A stretch of DNA of 64,000 bases from Drancourtella massiliensis (lineage in GTDB: Bacteria; Bacillota; Clostridia; Lachnospirales; Lachnospiraceae). The stretch is from NCBI RefSeq assembly GCF_016900655.1, contig NZ_JACJKH010000016.1, forward strand, positions 1-64,000, read 5' to 3'. How positions within the stretch are numbered: the stretch's first letter is position 1; every line of letters starts with the position of its first letter. The notes under the pieces were generated by a model, which was given only the letters and a program-made list of their open reading frames with translations, made no database searches and had not been told where the DNA came from. A program made the translations under genes and the position numbers. Positions 17,342 through 24,582 of this stretch are shown piece by piece.

Positions 17342-17584
17342 CTTCTACACCGCCATTTACAACTTCCCCCTTCTCTAATATTATAACAAAACGGGTCAGA
17401 GAGTCCTGAATTTTTTCTTAAAGATTCATTACATCTTGGGTAAAATTTCTGTTGTTTCAGATAAAATGCTTAATAGAATTGTTGCTTAGATGATATTACC
17501 TTGTATCCAAATGATAGTTATGATGTGCAGGCCGAAGCCTTGTTGCTTATCGGCCCGCAAAGATCAGTTATTTTTCAACCAAAG

Positions 17585-18064
17585 TTATGCAATTTCAGAA
17601 AGTCTGGATTTTGTTTTTTCAAGTTCACTTTCAAGGCGATTAACCCGAAGCTTAAGAATTTCTTTTTCATTATCAATTTTAACCGCCTCATCCAACTTTC
17701 TGCTCAAGTCGAGATGTCCTTCCGCAATAATCTGGATATTCCTGTTCGTCTCATTTTCCAAAGTCAGTTGAACATCTTTAACTATTTTCTCTACACCGGC
17801 TACACTTCTTTTGATGTCATTCAGCTCCTGGTTTACTCCGCCGACTTCACTTCTGACATCATTCAGTTCCTGGTTTACTCCGCCGACTTCACTTCTGACA
17901 TCATTCAGTTCCTGCTTCACTCCATTTACTTCGCCTTTGACACCATCCAGTTCCTTTCTAACGCCGCCAAGTTCTTCTTCAACACATTTGAGCCTATATT
18001 CGATTGGATGAAATGTTTTTTCTATAATTCCACTGATTTGTTCAAAATCTTTTGGTTCTAACAT
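17585..18064 (-). CDS. Coiled-coil protein with tandem 14-residue repeats
   Basis: 159 residues from the ATG at 18062-18064, which has GAGAGGAGG upstream; an in-frame start 32 codons earlier is poorer. Residues about 1-20 are a short helical head. About 22-80 is a coiled coil built from repeats of the form GGVNQELNDVRSEV, and a further coiled coil runs to the end. No membrane segment or catalytic motif is visible. Such proteins are common in Lachnospiraceae accessory DNA and have no defined role. The repeat copy number may vary between strains. Confidence 0.7.
   Translation of the reverse strand: MLEPKDFEQISGIIEKTFHPIEYRLKCVEEELGGVRKELDGVKGEVNGVKQELNDVRSEVGGVNQELNDVRSEVGGVNQELNDIKRSVAGVEKIVKDVQLTLENETNRNIQIIAEGHLDLSRKLDEAVKIDNEKEILKLRVNRLESELEKTKSRLSEIA
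17817..17900 (-). repeat. Two tandem 42-base repeats inside the coiled-coil gene
   Basis: Copies at 17817-17858 and 17859-17900 are nearly identical (one difference seen); a diverged third copy starts at 17901. The 42-base period keeps the frame and encodes 14 residues, which is two coiled-coil heptads. Confidence 0.85.
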
Positions 18065-18219
18065 ATCTCTTTTCCTCCTCTCTCCCTGCCCATTTTGCTT
18101 TTGTTCTCTTATCATGCCATGCCCTTTCCGCATTGTCAAGTGCTCCGGCTGCTTTTCCACAAGGCATGTTTTTCACACACATTTTTTCAACATCCATCCC
18201 TTCATTCCGTCCCCGGACG

Positions 18220-18248
18220 TTGATAATCCGGTTCGAAAATGCTATGAT
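18220..18248 (+). promoter_or_regulatory. Promoter of the RelA/SpoT-domain operon
   Basis: -35 TTGATA (18220-18225), 17-base spacer, -10 TATGAT (18243-18248), ending about 50 bases before the first start codon. Confidence 0.75.
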
Positions 18249-18300
18249 AGGGAGGTACCCTGCCAGCAGGGAATTGAACGGAATCAAAGGATATGATCTT

Positions 18301-19206
18301 ATGTTAAAAAAAGAGTTTCTGGAACGTTTTTCGATCAGCGAAGATGAATTTCGCGAGGCGGGACTTGATTGGGATGATCTGTGCTATATCGCAAAGGACT
18401 ATGCCAAACGTCTTCCTGAGCTTCAGCGTATCCGGGACGAATTTCTACAGGAATTTATTAAAAATAAGGATCAGAGAACGGGACTTCATTCTTACCGTAC
18501 CCGTGTGAAGACACCATGGCATCTTGTGGAGAAAATCATCCGGAAGCGCTGCGAAAACTATCTGAAATACCGTACGCTCACAAAAGAGAATTACATGAAG
18601 TTTGTCACTGACACGATCGGGTTCCGCGGACTGATCCTGTACCGCGAAGACTGGGTGATCTTCCATAAATATCTGATCCAGCATTTTGAAAACAATCCGG
18701 ATCTTTATATCCACAACTGTATTTCTGATTATCACGCTGACAAAGACCGGTATATGGCCGAACCGCCAAAAGTGCACATGCGTCTGGGAGATTTCAGTGA
18801 TATTTATTCCGACTGGATCTCCAGCGACAATATCTTCGACCGGAAGCATTACCGCTCTGTCCACTATATTTTGAAGTATCAGGGTGTATACATGGAAGTG
18901 CAGATCCGTACTCTTTTCGAGGAGGGATGGGGAGAGATCGACCATCACATTCTCTATCCTTATAAGAAAAGCGACCCGATGCTCACGGAATTTTCCGAGC
19001 TTTTAAACCGGCTTTCCGGAATGGGTGATGAAATGGCCTCTTTCTTTAAAAGGCTCTGTGATGTTTCAAGCGAAAATTTCAAGCCGAAACAGACGATTGT
19101 CAACCCAAGGCTGGACTATGAAAAGCCAAAAGAAAAGCTGAATGAAGTTGATTTGAGTTCGATACAGACAGTACAGGATGCCATTGACAGCATCGTAAAA
19201 GAATAA
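18301..19206 (+). CDS. RelA/SpoT-domain nucleotide pyrophosphokinase (small alarmone-synthetase-like)
   Basis: 301 residues from the ATG at 18301 (AAAGG about 10 bases upstream, promoter just before). It has a synthetase domain only: no HD hydrolase, TGS or ACT. Conserved residues: R68 and K70 in YRTRVKTPW, Asp104 in DTIGFRG, Y184-R-S-V-H188, and E199-V-Q-I-R-T204, the glutamate being the predicted catalytic base. Helical extensions lie on both sides (1-60 and 225-301). Related enzymes make (p)ppGpp or, as toxic SAS proteins, pyrophosphorylate nucleotides or the tRNA 3' end. Which applies here is unknown. Two small genes follow immediately, as in some toxin-antitoxin arrangements. Confidence 0.82.
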   Translation: MLKKEFLERFSISEDEFREAGLDWDDLCYIAKDYAKRLPELQRIRDEFLQEFIKNKDQRTGLHSYRTRVKTPWHLVEKIIRKRCENYLKYRTLTKENYMKFVTDTIGFRGLILYREDWVIFHKYLIQHFENNPDLYIHNCISDYHADKDRYMAEPPKVHMRLGDFSDIYSDWISSDNIFDRKHYRSVHYILKYQGVYMEVQIRTLFEEGWGEIDHHILYPYKKSDPMLTEFSELLNRLSGMGDEMASFFKRLCDVSSENFKPKQTIVNPRLDYEKPKEKLNEVDLSSIQTVQDAIDSIVKE

Positions 19207-19219
19207 AGGAGGGATTCCC

Positions 19220-19447
19220 ATGAATCAGAGACCACTGCCGGGCATTCCCGAGGCGATCAGCCAGTCTGCCGACCGCATGATGGAGCGTATCCAAAGCGGA
19301 AAGATCCGCAAACACCTGCTTGGAAGTACCTCTCACGTCCGTTACAGCACCATTGAGGATATCGAGTTGAATTCCTACTGCGATTTTGTAAAATCCAAGC
19401 TGTTTTTTGATATTATAAAACTGGAAGGAGCAGATCATCATGAATGA
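19220..19447 (+). CDS. Small protein of unknown function downstream of the RelA/SpoT-domain gene
   Basis: 75 residues with a strong AAAGGAGGG ribosome site, 13 bases after the stop of the RelA/SpoT gene. The sequence is soluble, mixed helical (ISQSADRMMERIQSGKIRK) and ends in an acidic/histidine tail. It overlaps the next gene by 8 bases, so the three are one unit. No family recognised. As a small partner it could be an antitoxin or an adaptor, but there is no direct evidence. Confidence 0.65.
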   Translation: MNQRPLPGIPEAISQSADRMMERIQSGKIRKHLLGSTSHVRYSTIEDIELNSYCDFVKSKLFFDIIKLEGADHHE

Positions 19448-19973
19448 TATCGAGACCATCTATACACAGTACGAAGATATCGTGGCCGAATTTTCCGAAC
19501 AGGTCATCAAGAACCGTTACTCTTCGCTTTATAAAGAATGTATTGTATTTCTGGAAAGCCTTGGCATCCACGACAGCGTCCGGATCGATGAAACCATTCT
19601 AACCCATGCAGTCATGGATTATTTTACGGATATTTCACGCATGAAGGAATTTCACCATATGAGGCACATCAGTGAGCGGAAGGTGCTTGCCTATGAAACC
19701 TACTGGCTTCTTCGCCGGAAACCTTTTCAGGTAATGAAGACCGACGGCGAAGAGGAGTTCTGGGCTTTCCTCAACGAAAAATTCGCGTTTACACGGATCG
19801 CTTCTTTCCTGACACGCGACCAGAAATCCGTGATTCTGGATGAAGCATCCAAAAAAGCATTCCTCAACTTTCTGGATACCCTTTACTATTTTCTAAAATA
19901 CAGAGACTATGATCCGAAAATGCTGGAGCTCGTCATTATGGGCTTTCAGGCAGGGCAGCTGATCCATTCATAG
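19440..19973 (+). CDS. Helical protein of unknown function, third gene of the RelA/SpoT operon
   Basis: 177 residues, rich in aromatic and charged residues, predicted all-helical and soluble. The start has GGAGCAGATCATC upstream and lies inside the end of the 75-residue gene. No recognisable motif. Its fixed position behind an alarmone-synthetase-like gene suggests a partner or target-handling role, which is inference. Confidence 0.65.
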   Translation: MNDIETIYTQYEDIVAEFSEQVIKNRYSSLYKECIVFLESLGIHDSVRIDETILTHAVMDYFTDISRMKEFHHMRHISERKVLAYETYWLLRRKPFQVMKTDGEEEFWAFLNEKFAFTRIASFLTRDQKSVILDEASKKAFLNFLDTLYYFLKYRDYDPKMLELVIMGFQAGQLIHS

Positions 19974-20005
19974 GGGCTGTCACTGCCTGAAAACGGCGTT
20001 TTTTC

Positions 20006-20034
20006 TTTACAATTCCACTTCCATATGATATGAT
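20006..20034 (+). promoter_or_regulatory. Promoter of the leader/RNHCP unit
   Basis: -35 TTTACA (20006-20011), 17-base spacer, -10 TATGAT (20029-20034). Transcription would start near 20041, giving a leader of about 310 bases before the RNHCP start codon. Confidence 0.75.
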
Positions 20035-20067
20035 AAAAAAATCTTAAAGCAGAAGGGAGAGAAGTGG

Positions 20068-20088
20068 ATGTCGGCAAATCGTAAATAA
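20068..20088 (+). CDS. Leader peptide MSANRK (upstream ORF)
   Basis: Six codons, ATG TCG GCA AAT CGT AAA, then TAA. The AGGGAG ribosome site at 20054-20059 lies 8 bases before the ATG, and a promoter is about 35 bases further upstream. The stop codon touches the 5' strand of a 12-bp long-range helix (20089-20100). A ribosome stalled or slow here would block that helix. The arrangement resembles ribosome-mediated attenuators of antibiotic-response genes. Translation is inferred from position only. Confidence 0.55.
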   Translation: MSANRK

Positions 20089-20296
20089 CAGGGCAATAAA
20101 TTTTGTTTTCATCTGAAAGATGATGAGTTTTTTATTGTACTCTTTTTTACGATTGAAATCGGATCGCACTTCTCAGAAGAAAAGTGTTTTTTGCGCTGTC
20201 AGAAAGAGCATGTCCGCATACCGGAGATGCCTGGCGGCCGCATATCGGTACATGAGATAACTCATCTTTCAGGAGTTATCTTTTTTTATTGCCCTG
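20089..20296 (+). promoter_or_regulatory. Structured leader RNA with long-range pairing around an attenuator
   Basis: Two nested helices enclose the region. Helix A pairs CAGGGCAATAAA (20089-20100) with TTTATTGCCCTG (20285-20296), 12 bp and perfect. Helix B pairs CTGAAAGATGA (20113-20123) with TCATCTTTCAG (20262-20272), 11 bp and perfect, with symmetric 12-base gaps between A and B. Inside are further hairpins, for example TACCG...CGGTA around 20218-20250. The 3' strands of A and B overlap the U-tract and loop of the terminator at 20256-20287, so helices and terminator compete. This is a textbook attenuator geometry; the trigger is unknown. I do not recognise the RNA as a named family. Confidence 0.68.
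20256..20287 (+). terminator. Attenuator terminator upstream of the RNHCP gene
   Basis: Perfect 8-bp stem GATAACTC (20256-20263) / GAGTTATC (20273-20280), 9-base loop, then seven T (20281-20287). It lies 64 bases before the RNHCP start, so default transcription would stop ahead of the gene. Confidence 0.8.
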
Positions 20297-20350
20297 CACA
20301 GACAATTGGAAATCAACGAAAATGTATTTGTGTAAGGGAGATAACTGACA

Positions 20351-20782
20351 ATGAACCGTGAAAACAAAAAGAAAAAATACGAAAAAGGATACTACAAAAC
20401 TCACCCATGCAAGGACAGCTTCACCTGTAAGGTGTGCGGACGCCCTGTCGTTTCAGCAGGCGCAGGAACGGACCACCGCAACCACTGCCCGAACTGCCTG
20501 TCCAGCCTGCATGTGGACATCGAACCGGGAGACAGGGAATCTGACTGCGGAGGCATCATGGACCCGATCGCAGTCTGGACCCGCAAGAACGGCGAATGGG
20601 CCATCATCCACCGCTGCCGCCGATGCGGAAAGCTTTCATCCAACCGGATTGCCGCCGATGACAATCCAATGAAACTCATGTCCATCGCCATGAAGCCATT
20701 GTGTCTGCCGCCCTTCCCGCTGGAAAGGATTGAAGAACTGACACTCCTCATGGGTGGAGACGGAACGCTGTCCCGCAAATAG
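20351..20782 (+). CDS. RNHCP-domain zinc-ribbon protein
   Basis: 143 residues. Basic N-terminus, then CKVCG (C26, C29), the signature RNHCPNCL (43-50), LHVDIEPGDR, a further cysteine (C66) and CRRCG (C89-C93). This spells the RNHCP family, named for that motif, with two probable zinc sites and no assigned activity. The many basic residues suggest nucleic acid or ribosome contact, which is inference. The start has AAGGGAGAT upstream. A leader peptide and attenuator precede it, which suggests that it is expressed when translation is disturbed. Confidence 0.85.
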   Translation: MNRENKKKKYEKGYYKTHPCKDSFTCKVCGRPVVSAGAGTDHRNHCPNCLSSLHVDIEPGDRESDCGGIMDPIAVWTRKNGEWAIIHRCRRCGKLSSNRIAADDNPMKLMSIAMKPLCLPPFPLERIEELTLLMGGDGTLSRK

Positions 20783-20856
20783 TTTTAATGTGTATAAGTT
20801 TTCATTTTTGCACAAATTATTCGTAATTATGCATATTTTTTTCAGAATAATTCATC

Positions 20857-20884
20857 TTGCTTTTCACATCAGATATTTTATACT
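20857..20884 (+). promoter_or_regulatory. gldA promoter
   Basis: -35 TTGCTT (20857-20862), 16-base spacer, -10 TATACT (20879-20884). The gene has its own GGGAGG site at 20923-20928. Confidence 0.55.
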
Positions 20885-20936
20885 GATAGTCAAAGAAATA
20901 ACAAAGTAAACACAAGGCGAAAGGGAGGTCTTACAT

Positions 20937-22040
20937 ATGCTTAGACTTAGAATGATGCGTGCACCTCAAAAATATGTACAGGGAAAAGATTCTCTGCTGC
21001 AATTCCACAAGGAAATGACCAGTCTTGGTGATAAGTGGCTGTTTATCTGCTCCAGAAGCGGATATAAGATGGCTCACGACAAGATCGAAAAAAGTTTTGA
21101 AGGGACATCCGACGTCCGCCAGTACGAAATCTTCGGCGGAGTTTCAAGTACAGGGGAGATCGAAAAAATGCGGGAAATCGTCAGAGAAAACCATCTGAAT
21201 GTCGTCGTCGGTGTGGGCGGCGGTTCCGCAATTGACACAGCAAAAGCGACAGCACACTACGAAAAGCTTCCTGTCGTTATTGTACCAACCGTTGTAGCGA
21301 CAGACGCTCCATGCACCGGTCTTTCTGTTATCTACAATGATGATGAAACATTCAACAGTTATCTGTTCTATCCAAAGAACCCGGAAGCCGTCATTGTAGA
21401 CAGTGCCATCATCGCTAATGCGCCGGTCAGATTCCTGGTTGCCGGCATGGGCGATGCCCTCGGAACTTATTTTGAAGCACGCGCATGCGAGCGCACAGAC
21501 GCTCCGAGCCTGGAATCCGGCGGAATTACCCAGTCAGCCATGGCTCTCTGCCGGCTCTGTTATGACACACTGAAAGAATACGGGGCTTCTGCAAAAAAGG
21601 CATGCGAATGCCATGTGGTAACTCCGGCACTGGAAGCCATTATCGAAGCCAATGTTTACCTCTCCGGTGTCGGTGCCGACAACGGAGGGCTTGCCGTTGC
21701 CCACTCTTTCTATAACGGTCTTACCGCACTTGGCGGCCACAGCGCTCCGCATGGAAACTGCGTTGCTTTTGGCACCCTCGTACAGCTTGTTCTGGAACGG
21801 GCATCTAAAGAAGAATTCAAGGAAGTACAGAATTTCTGTATGGAAGTCGGCCTTCCTGTTACACTGGAAGAAATCGGTATCACCAAAGACGAAGAGATCC
21901 GCATTATCGCCGAGAAATCCTGTGTAGAAGGTGAATCCATCCACAACATGGTAGCGGACGTCACTCCGGATCAGCTCTACGCAGCTATCGTTGCAGCGGA
22001 CGCTCTTGGAAAAGAGGCACTTGCGGAAAAGGAAAAATAA
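20937..22040 (+). CDS. gldA: Glycerol dehydrogenase (iron-type alcohol dehydrogenase family)
   Basis: 367 residues. N-terminal nucleotide-binding half with GVGGGSAIDTAKA (about 92-104) and PTVVATDAPCTG; C-terminal metal-binding half with Asp in GMGDALGTYFEA, and histidines in GGLAVAHSFYNG and GHSAPHGNCVAFG. These are the Zn ligands of GldA, which oxidises glycerol to dihydroxyacetone with NAD. The length is normal. It appears to be transcribed alone. Related substrates such as other vicinal diols cannot be excluded. Confidence 0.93.
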   Translation: MLRLRMMRAPQKYVQGKDSLLQFHKEMTSLGDKWLFICSRSGYKMAHDKIEKSFEGTSDVRQYEIFGGVSSTGEIEKMREIVRENHLNVVVGVGGGSAIDTAKATAHYEKLPVVIVPTVVATDAPCTGLSVIYNDDETFNSYLFYPKNPEAVIVDSAIIANAPVRFLVAGMGDALGTYFEARACERTDAPSLESGGITQSAMALCRLCYDTLKEYGASAKKACECHVVTPALEAIIEANVYLSGVGADNGGLAVAHSFYNGLTALGGHSAPHGNCVAFGTLVQLVLERASKEEFKEVQNFCMEVGLPVTLEEIGITKDEEIRIIAEKSCVEGESIHNMVADVTPDQLYAAIVAADALGKEALAEKEK

Positions 22041-22107
22041 GTTCGTATCCTACCTTTAAACAGCCGTCCGGCAAGAATAATGCCTCTAGATATTCCCATA
22101 TTACAAA

Positions 22108-22143
22108 GCGGCAGGCGTGGTTCATATGAATCGCGCCTGCCGC
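22108..22143. repeat. Strong inverted repeat between gldA and the AraC-type locus
   Basis: Perfect 10-bp arms GCGGCAGGCG / CGCCTGCCGC around a 16-base centre that itself contains TTCATATGAA. It lies between convergent genes and probably acts as a terminator, but neither side has a clear U-tract. Confidence 0.55.
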
Positions 22144-22178
22144 TGTATTATGCCCATTAAAAGAAACATTCATCATCG

Positions 22179-22545
22179 TTACAAATTCTCTTCCGCCAGC
22201 GTTTTTAGTTCCTCTGCAATCTCATGATTGCCCGTCTTTTCAGCCAACGGAAGAAAAATTTCCATGGTTTCAGCTGCCCGTTTTTTTCTTTGTTCCTCAT
22301 CGATCCATTCAATCGTCTTCATATTATGAAGACGCTCGGCGAGCCGGAGCAAGGTGACCTGTTCCAAAAGATCTGTCTCCATATCCGCTTCATTCCTTGA
22401 TAAATCTGGCATGCGTAGAGATAGATCTGCTCCAGATTTCTCACATCTTCTTCCGGATTCAATGTCAGAACCATCTCTTTTAATTTTTCAAACAGCATTT
22501 GTTTTTCAGCATGTTCCTCTGGTCTTCCAGTCATTCCCTCGTTCA
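22179..22545 (-). pseudogene. Broken HD-domain (RelA/SpoT hydrolase-like) segment
   Basis: The end of the segment (22179-22412) reads VTLLRLAERLHNMKT...PLAEKTGN, matching the last helices of the (p)ppGpp hydrolase HD domain. The beginning (22396-22545) reads LEQIYLYACQIYQG, matching its first helices, but in another frame. About 90 residues of the middle, including the HD dyad, are missing and the frame is shifted near 22396. It follows an AraC-type DNA-binding domain and was perhaps fused to it. No hydrolase activity is possible. Confidence 0.62.
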
Positions 22546-22894
22546 TATTTTTTCCTCCTAACTGTTTCATACTCATAACCATGGCTCGCAGTAAGGCCGG
22601 GCAGTAACCAAACTCTTTTTTGAATGCTTTCGTAAATCCATTGTGAGATTCCCAGCCATATTTTACAGCTGTATCCACAATCTTCGCTCCATTCCGTATA
22701 TCCCCGGACGCCCTTCGGAGTTTTTCACTTTTTACATATTCCATCACTGAAACTCCAGTCTCCTGCCGGAAGATTCTTGAAAAATGATATTCTGAATATC
22801 CAACCGTCCCAGCGATCTTTGCCACTGTCAGCACTTCATCAATATGCTTTTCGATATACTCCTTACTTTTCCGAATAATGATTCCTGCTTCCAT
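22319..22894 (-). CDS. AraC-family DNA-binding protein, C-terminus degraded
   Basis: 191 residues from the ATG giving MEAGIIIRKSKEYIEKH, preceded by AGGAGTGAGG. Two helix-turn-helix units make up the AraC domain (about 8-105), with VAKIAGTVGYSEYHFSRIFRQETG and the closing GFTKAFKKEFGYCP. There is no N-terminal effector domain, so this is the DNA-binding-first type. After about residue 115 the frame enters the broken HD segment and ends in out-of-frame residues. Regulator function may survive, but any sensory partner domain is lost. Confidence 0.7.
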   Translation of the reverse strand: MEAGIIIRKSKEYIEKHIDEVLTVAKIAGTVGYSEYHFSRIFRQETGVSVMEYVKSEKLRRASGDIRNGAKIVDTAVKYGWESHNGFTKAFKKEFGYCPALLRAMVMSMKQLGGKNMNEGMTGRPEEHAEKQMLFEKLKEMVLTLNPEEDVRNLEQIYLYACQIYQGMKRIWRQIFWNRSPCSGSPSVFII

Positions 22895-22988
22895 ATACCT
22901 CACTCCTATTGTTTCTTCCACGTGGTACATTTAGTATAGGACGCACCAAATAAAATTGCTGTTCCAAATCTGCTGTTTTTTATATTCA

Positions 22989-23747
22989 CTATTCATTTTT
23001 ATGTCCATGATGGTGATGTTTTCCCTGTCCGCTTCCTCCGGTTCCGGTACTTGTCTGTGTGTCACCATCCGCTTCCAGTTCCCGGATCCTCTCATAAAGT
23101 TCTCTCATGGTCATATTGGCCGCTTCCTCCGTCGTTATGTCGGGATCCAGCTCCTTCAATTCCAGATATGCTCTGTATTTGCCATATCCAAGTCCTGCTT
23201 CTTCCGCTTCTTGCGCTTCGCTTTCTGTCGCATGGCAGCAGTCGATATTGTGCTGTGTCTGTTCCAGTTCTTCCACAAATGCCATCATATCCTGACTCTG
23301 CTTGTTTTCTCCTATAACAACCACAGATAAAATTTCATTCTGATTCAAAAGTGCCGCAATCTGCTCATTTTGTAGAATTTCATCCACCGCCTCATCATAA
23401 TCCATAAATCGGAGGTTTAATTCCCCGGCCAGTCTTTCCCCGTCTTCATTTTTCCCTTCCAGAGAAAGCACTCTACCAAAGCGGTTGACTTCCATTTCCA
23501 GCGAAGGATTCACTTCGATCTGAATCGCCGCTGTCGGAAGGAAAAAGCTCCAGTATCCCCCTGCAATCAGAAAAATCACCAGACATGCCGCCACCGGGAT
23601 CCAGGTACGGTAGGAACGAATTCTCTTTTTCTTGTATCCATCTGTTTTTTCTCTAAGAAACTGTTTTGTGCGTTCTTTCAGCTCTTCGTCTGCGTGAATC
23701 TGATCAAACGCTTCTTTTATTCTCTTATCCGTACTCCTCACCTCCAA
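22989..23747 (-). CDS. Membrane anti-sigma factor, RsgI-like, with His-rich tail
   Basis: 252 residues. A cytoplasmic N-terminus (about 1-45) that would hold the sigma factor, one TM segment (about 49-68), then an extracytoplasmic domain starting IQIEVNPSLEMEVNRFGRVL, the pattern found in RsgI-type anti-sigma factors. The tail is unusual: a cysteine/histidine pair (CCHA) and a terminal HHHHGHKNE cluster, which could bind metal. It overlaps the sigma gene by 23 bases and must be cotranscribed. The sensing role is inferred. Confidence 0.8.
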   Translation of the reverse strand: MEVRSTDKRIKEAFDQIHADEELKERTKQFLREKTDGYKKKRIRSYRTWIPVAACLVIFLIAGGYWSFFLPTAAIQIEVNPSLEMEVNRFGRVLSLEGKNEDGERLAGELNLRFMDYDEAVDEILQNEQIAALLNQNEILSVVVIGENKQSQDMMAFVEELEQTQHNIDCCHATESEAQEAEEAGLGYGKYRAYLELKELDPDITTEEAANMTMRELYERIRELEADGDTQTSTGTGGSGQGKHHHHGHKNE

Positions 23748-24207
23748 GCTTTTCCTTTAACAGTGCCCGCGCACGTGTCAGCATCGTGTAAACCGTATTG
23801 GTTTTCTTCCCGAGAATTTTCCCGATTTCTTCCGCTGTATATCCCTCATAATAATGCAGATAGACCGCATCTTTATATTTTCCCGGAAGAGACAGCACTG
23901 CCTCCAGCACTTCTCTGTGGTCCTGACGGTTCGGAGCCGGCATCTCCAGGAGTGAATCCAGCGAGACCGTCCTGCTCCTGAAAAAGCTTCTGCGCAGATC
24001 CTTGCAGGCATTTACTGTCACCCGGATCAGCCAGGCTTTTTCATGTTCTTCATTTTCAAACGGCATGGAACGAAGGACATATTTCAGAAAAACCGTCTGA
24101 AATATGTCCTCGGTATCAGCACTATTCTGCAGGTGGATCAGGCAGATTCTTCTGACCATATCCGAATACCTTTCAATCGCCCTGTTTACCTCTCGTTCAC
24201 TTTGCAT
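23725..24207 (-). CDS. ECF-type RNA polymerase sigma factor
   Basis: 160 residues with sigma region 2 (about 10-75, DTEDIFQTVFLKYV) and region 4 (about 100-152, YTAEEIGKILGKKTNTVYTMLTRAR). No region 1 or 3, as in ECF (group 4) factors. It lies between a secreted peptide gene (6 bases upstream) and its overlapping anti-sigma gene, the usual arrangement for stress-responsive units. The target promoters, presumably including its own, are unknown. Confidence 0.9.
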   Translation of the reverse strand: MQSEREVNRAIERYSDMVRRICLIHLQNSADTEDIFQTVFLKYVLRSMPFENEEHEKAWLIRVTVNACKDLRRSFFRSRTVSLDSLLEMPAPNRQDHREVLEAVLSLPGKYKDAVYLHYYEGYTAEEIGKILGKKTNTVYTMLTRARALLKEKLGGEEYG

Positions 24208-24213
24208 ACATGT

Positions 24214-24519
24214 TTACCTGTTTCGTCCTCCCCTGCATCCACTGTTCTGGTGGTGCATATGGTGTCCTTCTGCATTATTGCAGATTTTATTCTGATAATT
24301 GTCACAGACACCATCATGATCGGAATCTGTATAACAGGTTCCCGTTCCTGCACAGTCACCTGTATTGTTATGATGGTTCGGACATACCGAGCTGTTTACA
24401 CAGATCCCATTGTTCCAGCCGGCTGAAGTCTCCTGTCTGTTTCCGGCCTTTACAGCCCCTGATGCAGCCACCGATACTCCGATTACTGCCGCCAGAATTC
24501 CTGCTACAATTTTCTTCAT
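24214..24519 (-). CDS. Secreted Ca-motif, Cys/His-rich small protein
   Basis: 101 residues from the ATG with GGAGGGATTGAG upstream. A clear signal peptide (MKKIVAGILAAVIGVSVAASG) is followed by a mature part with several cysteines, one calcium-loop-like DSDHDGVCDN (thrombospondin type 3 style, DxDxDG), and an HHMHH cluster. First gene of the unit with the ECF sigma and the anti-sigma. It may be the signal sensed, or a binding protein, for a metal ion. Function is not established. Confidence 0.68.
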   Translation of the reverse strand: MKKIVAGILAAVIGVSVAASGAVKAGNRQETSAGWNNGICVNSSVCPNHHNNTGDCAGTGTCYTDSDHDGVCDNYQNKICNNAEGHHMHHQNSGCRGGRNR

Positions 24520-24582
24520 CTCAATCCCTCCTTTGTCTTTCATCTCTAATACGATTCAAAGGAATGTTTCCATTCATTTTTT

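Noticed and set aside
17817-17942. Possible CRISPR-like repeats
   Set aside because: The 42-base units are directly adjacent without spacers and keep a coiled-coil reading frame.
18052-18300. 83-codon N-terminal extension of the RelA/SpoT-domain gene
   Set aside because: It overlaps the promoter and the divergent coiled-coil gene; the ATG at 18301 has a ribosome site.
22108-22143. Inverted repeat as an insertion-sequence end
   Set aside because: Only one copy, no transposase nearby and a position between convergent genes, so a terminator is likelier.
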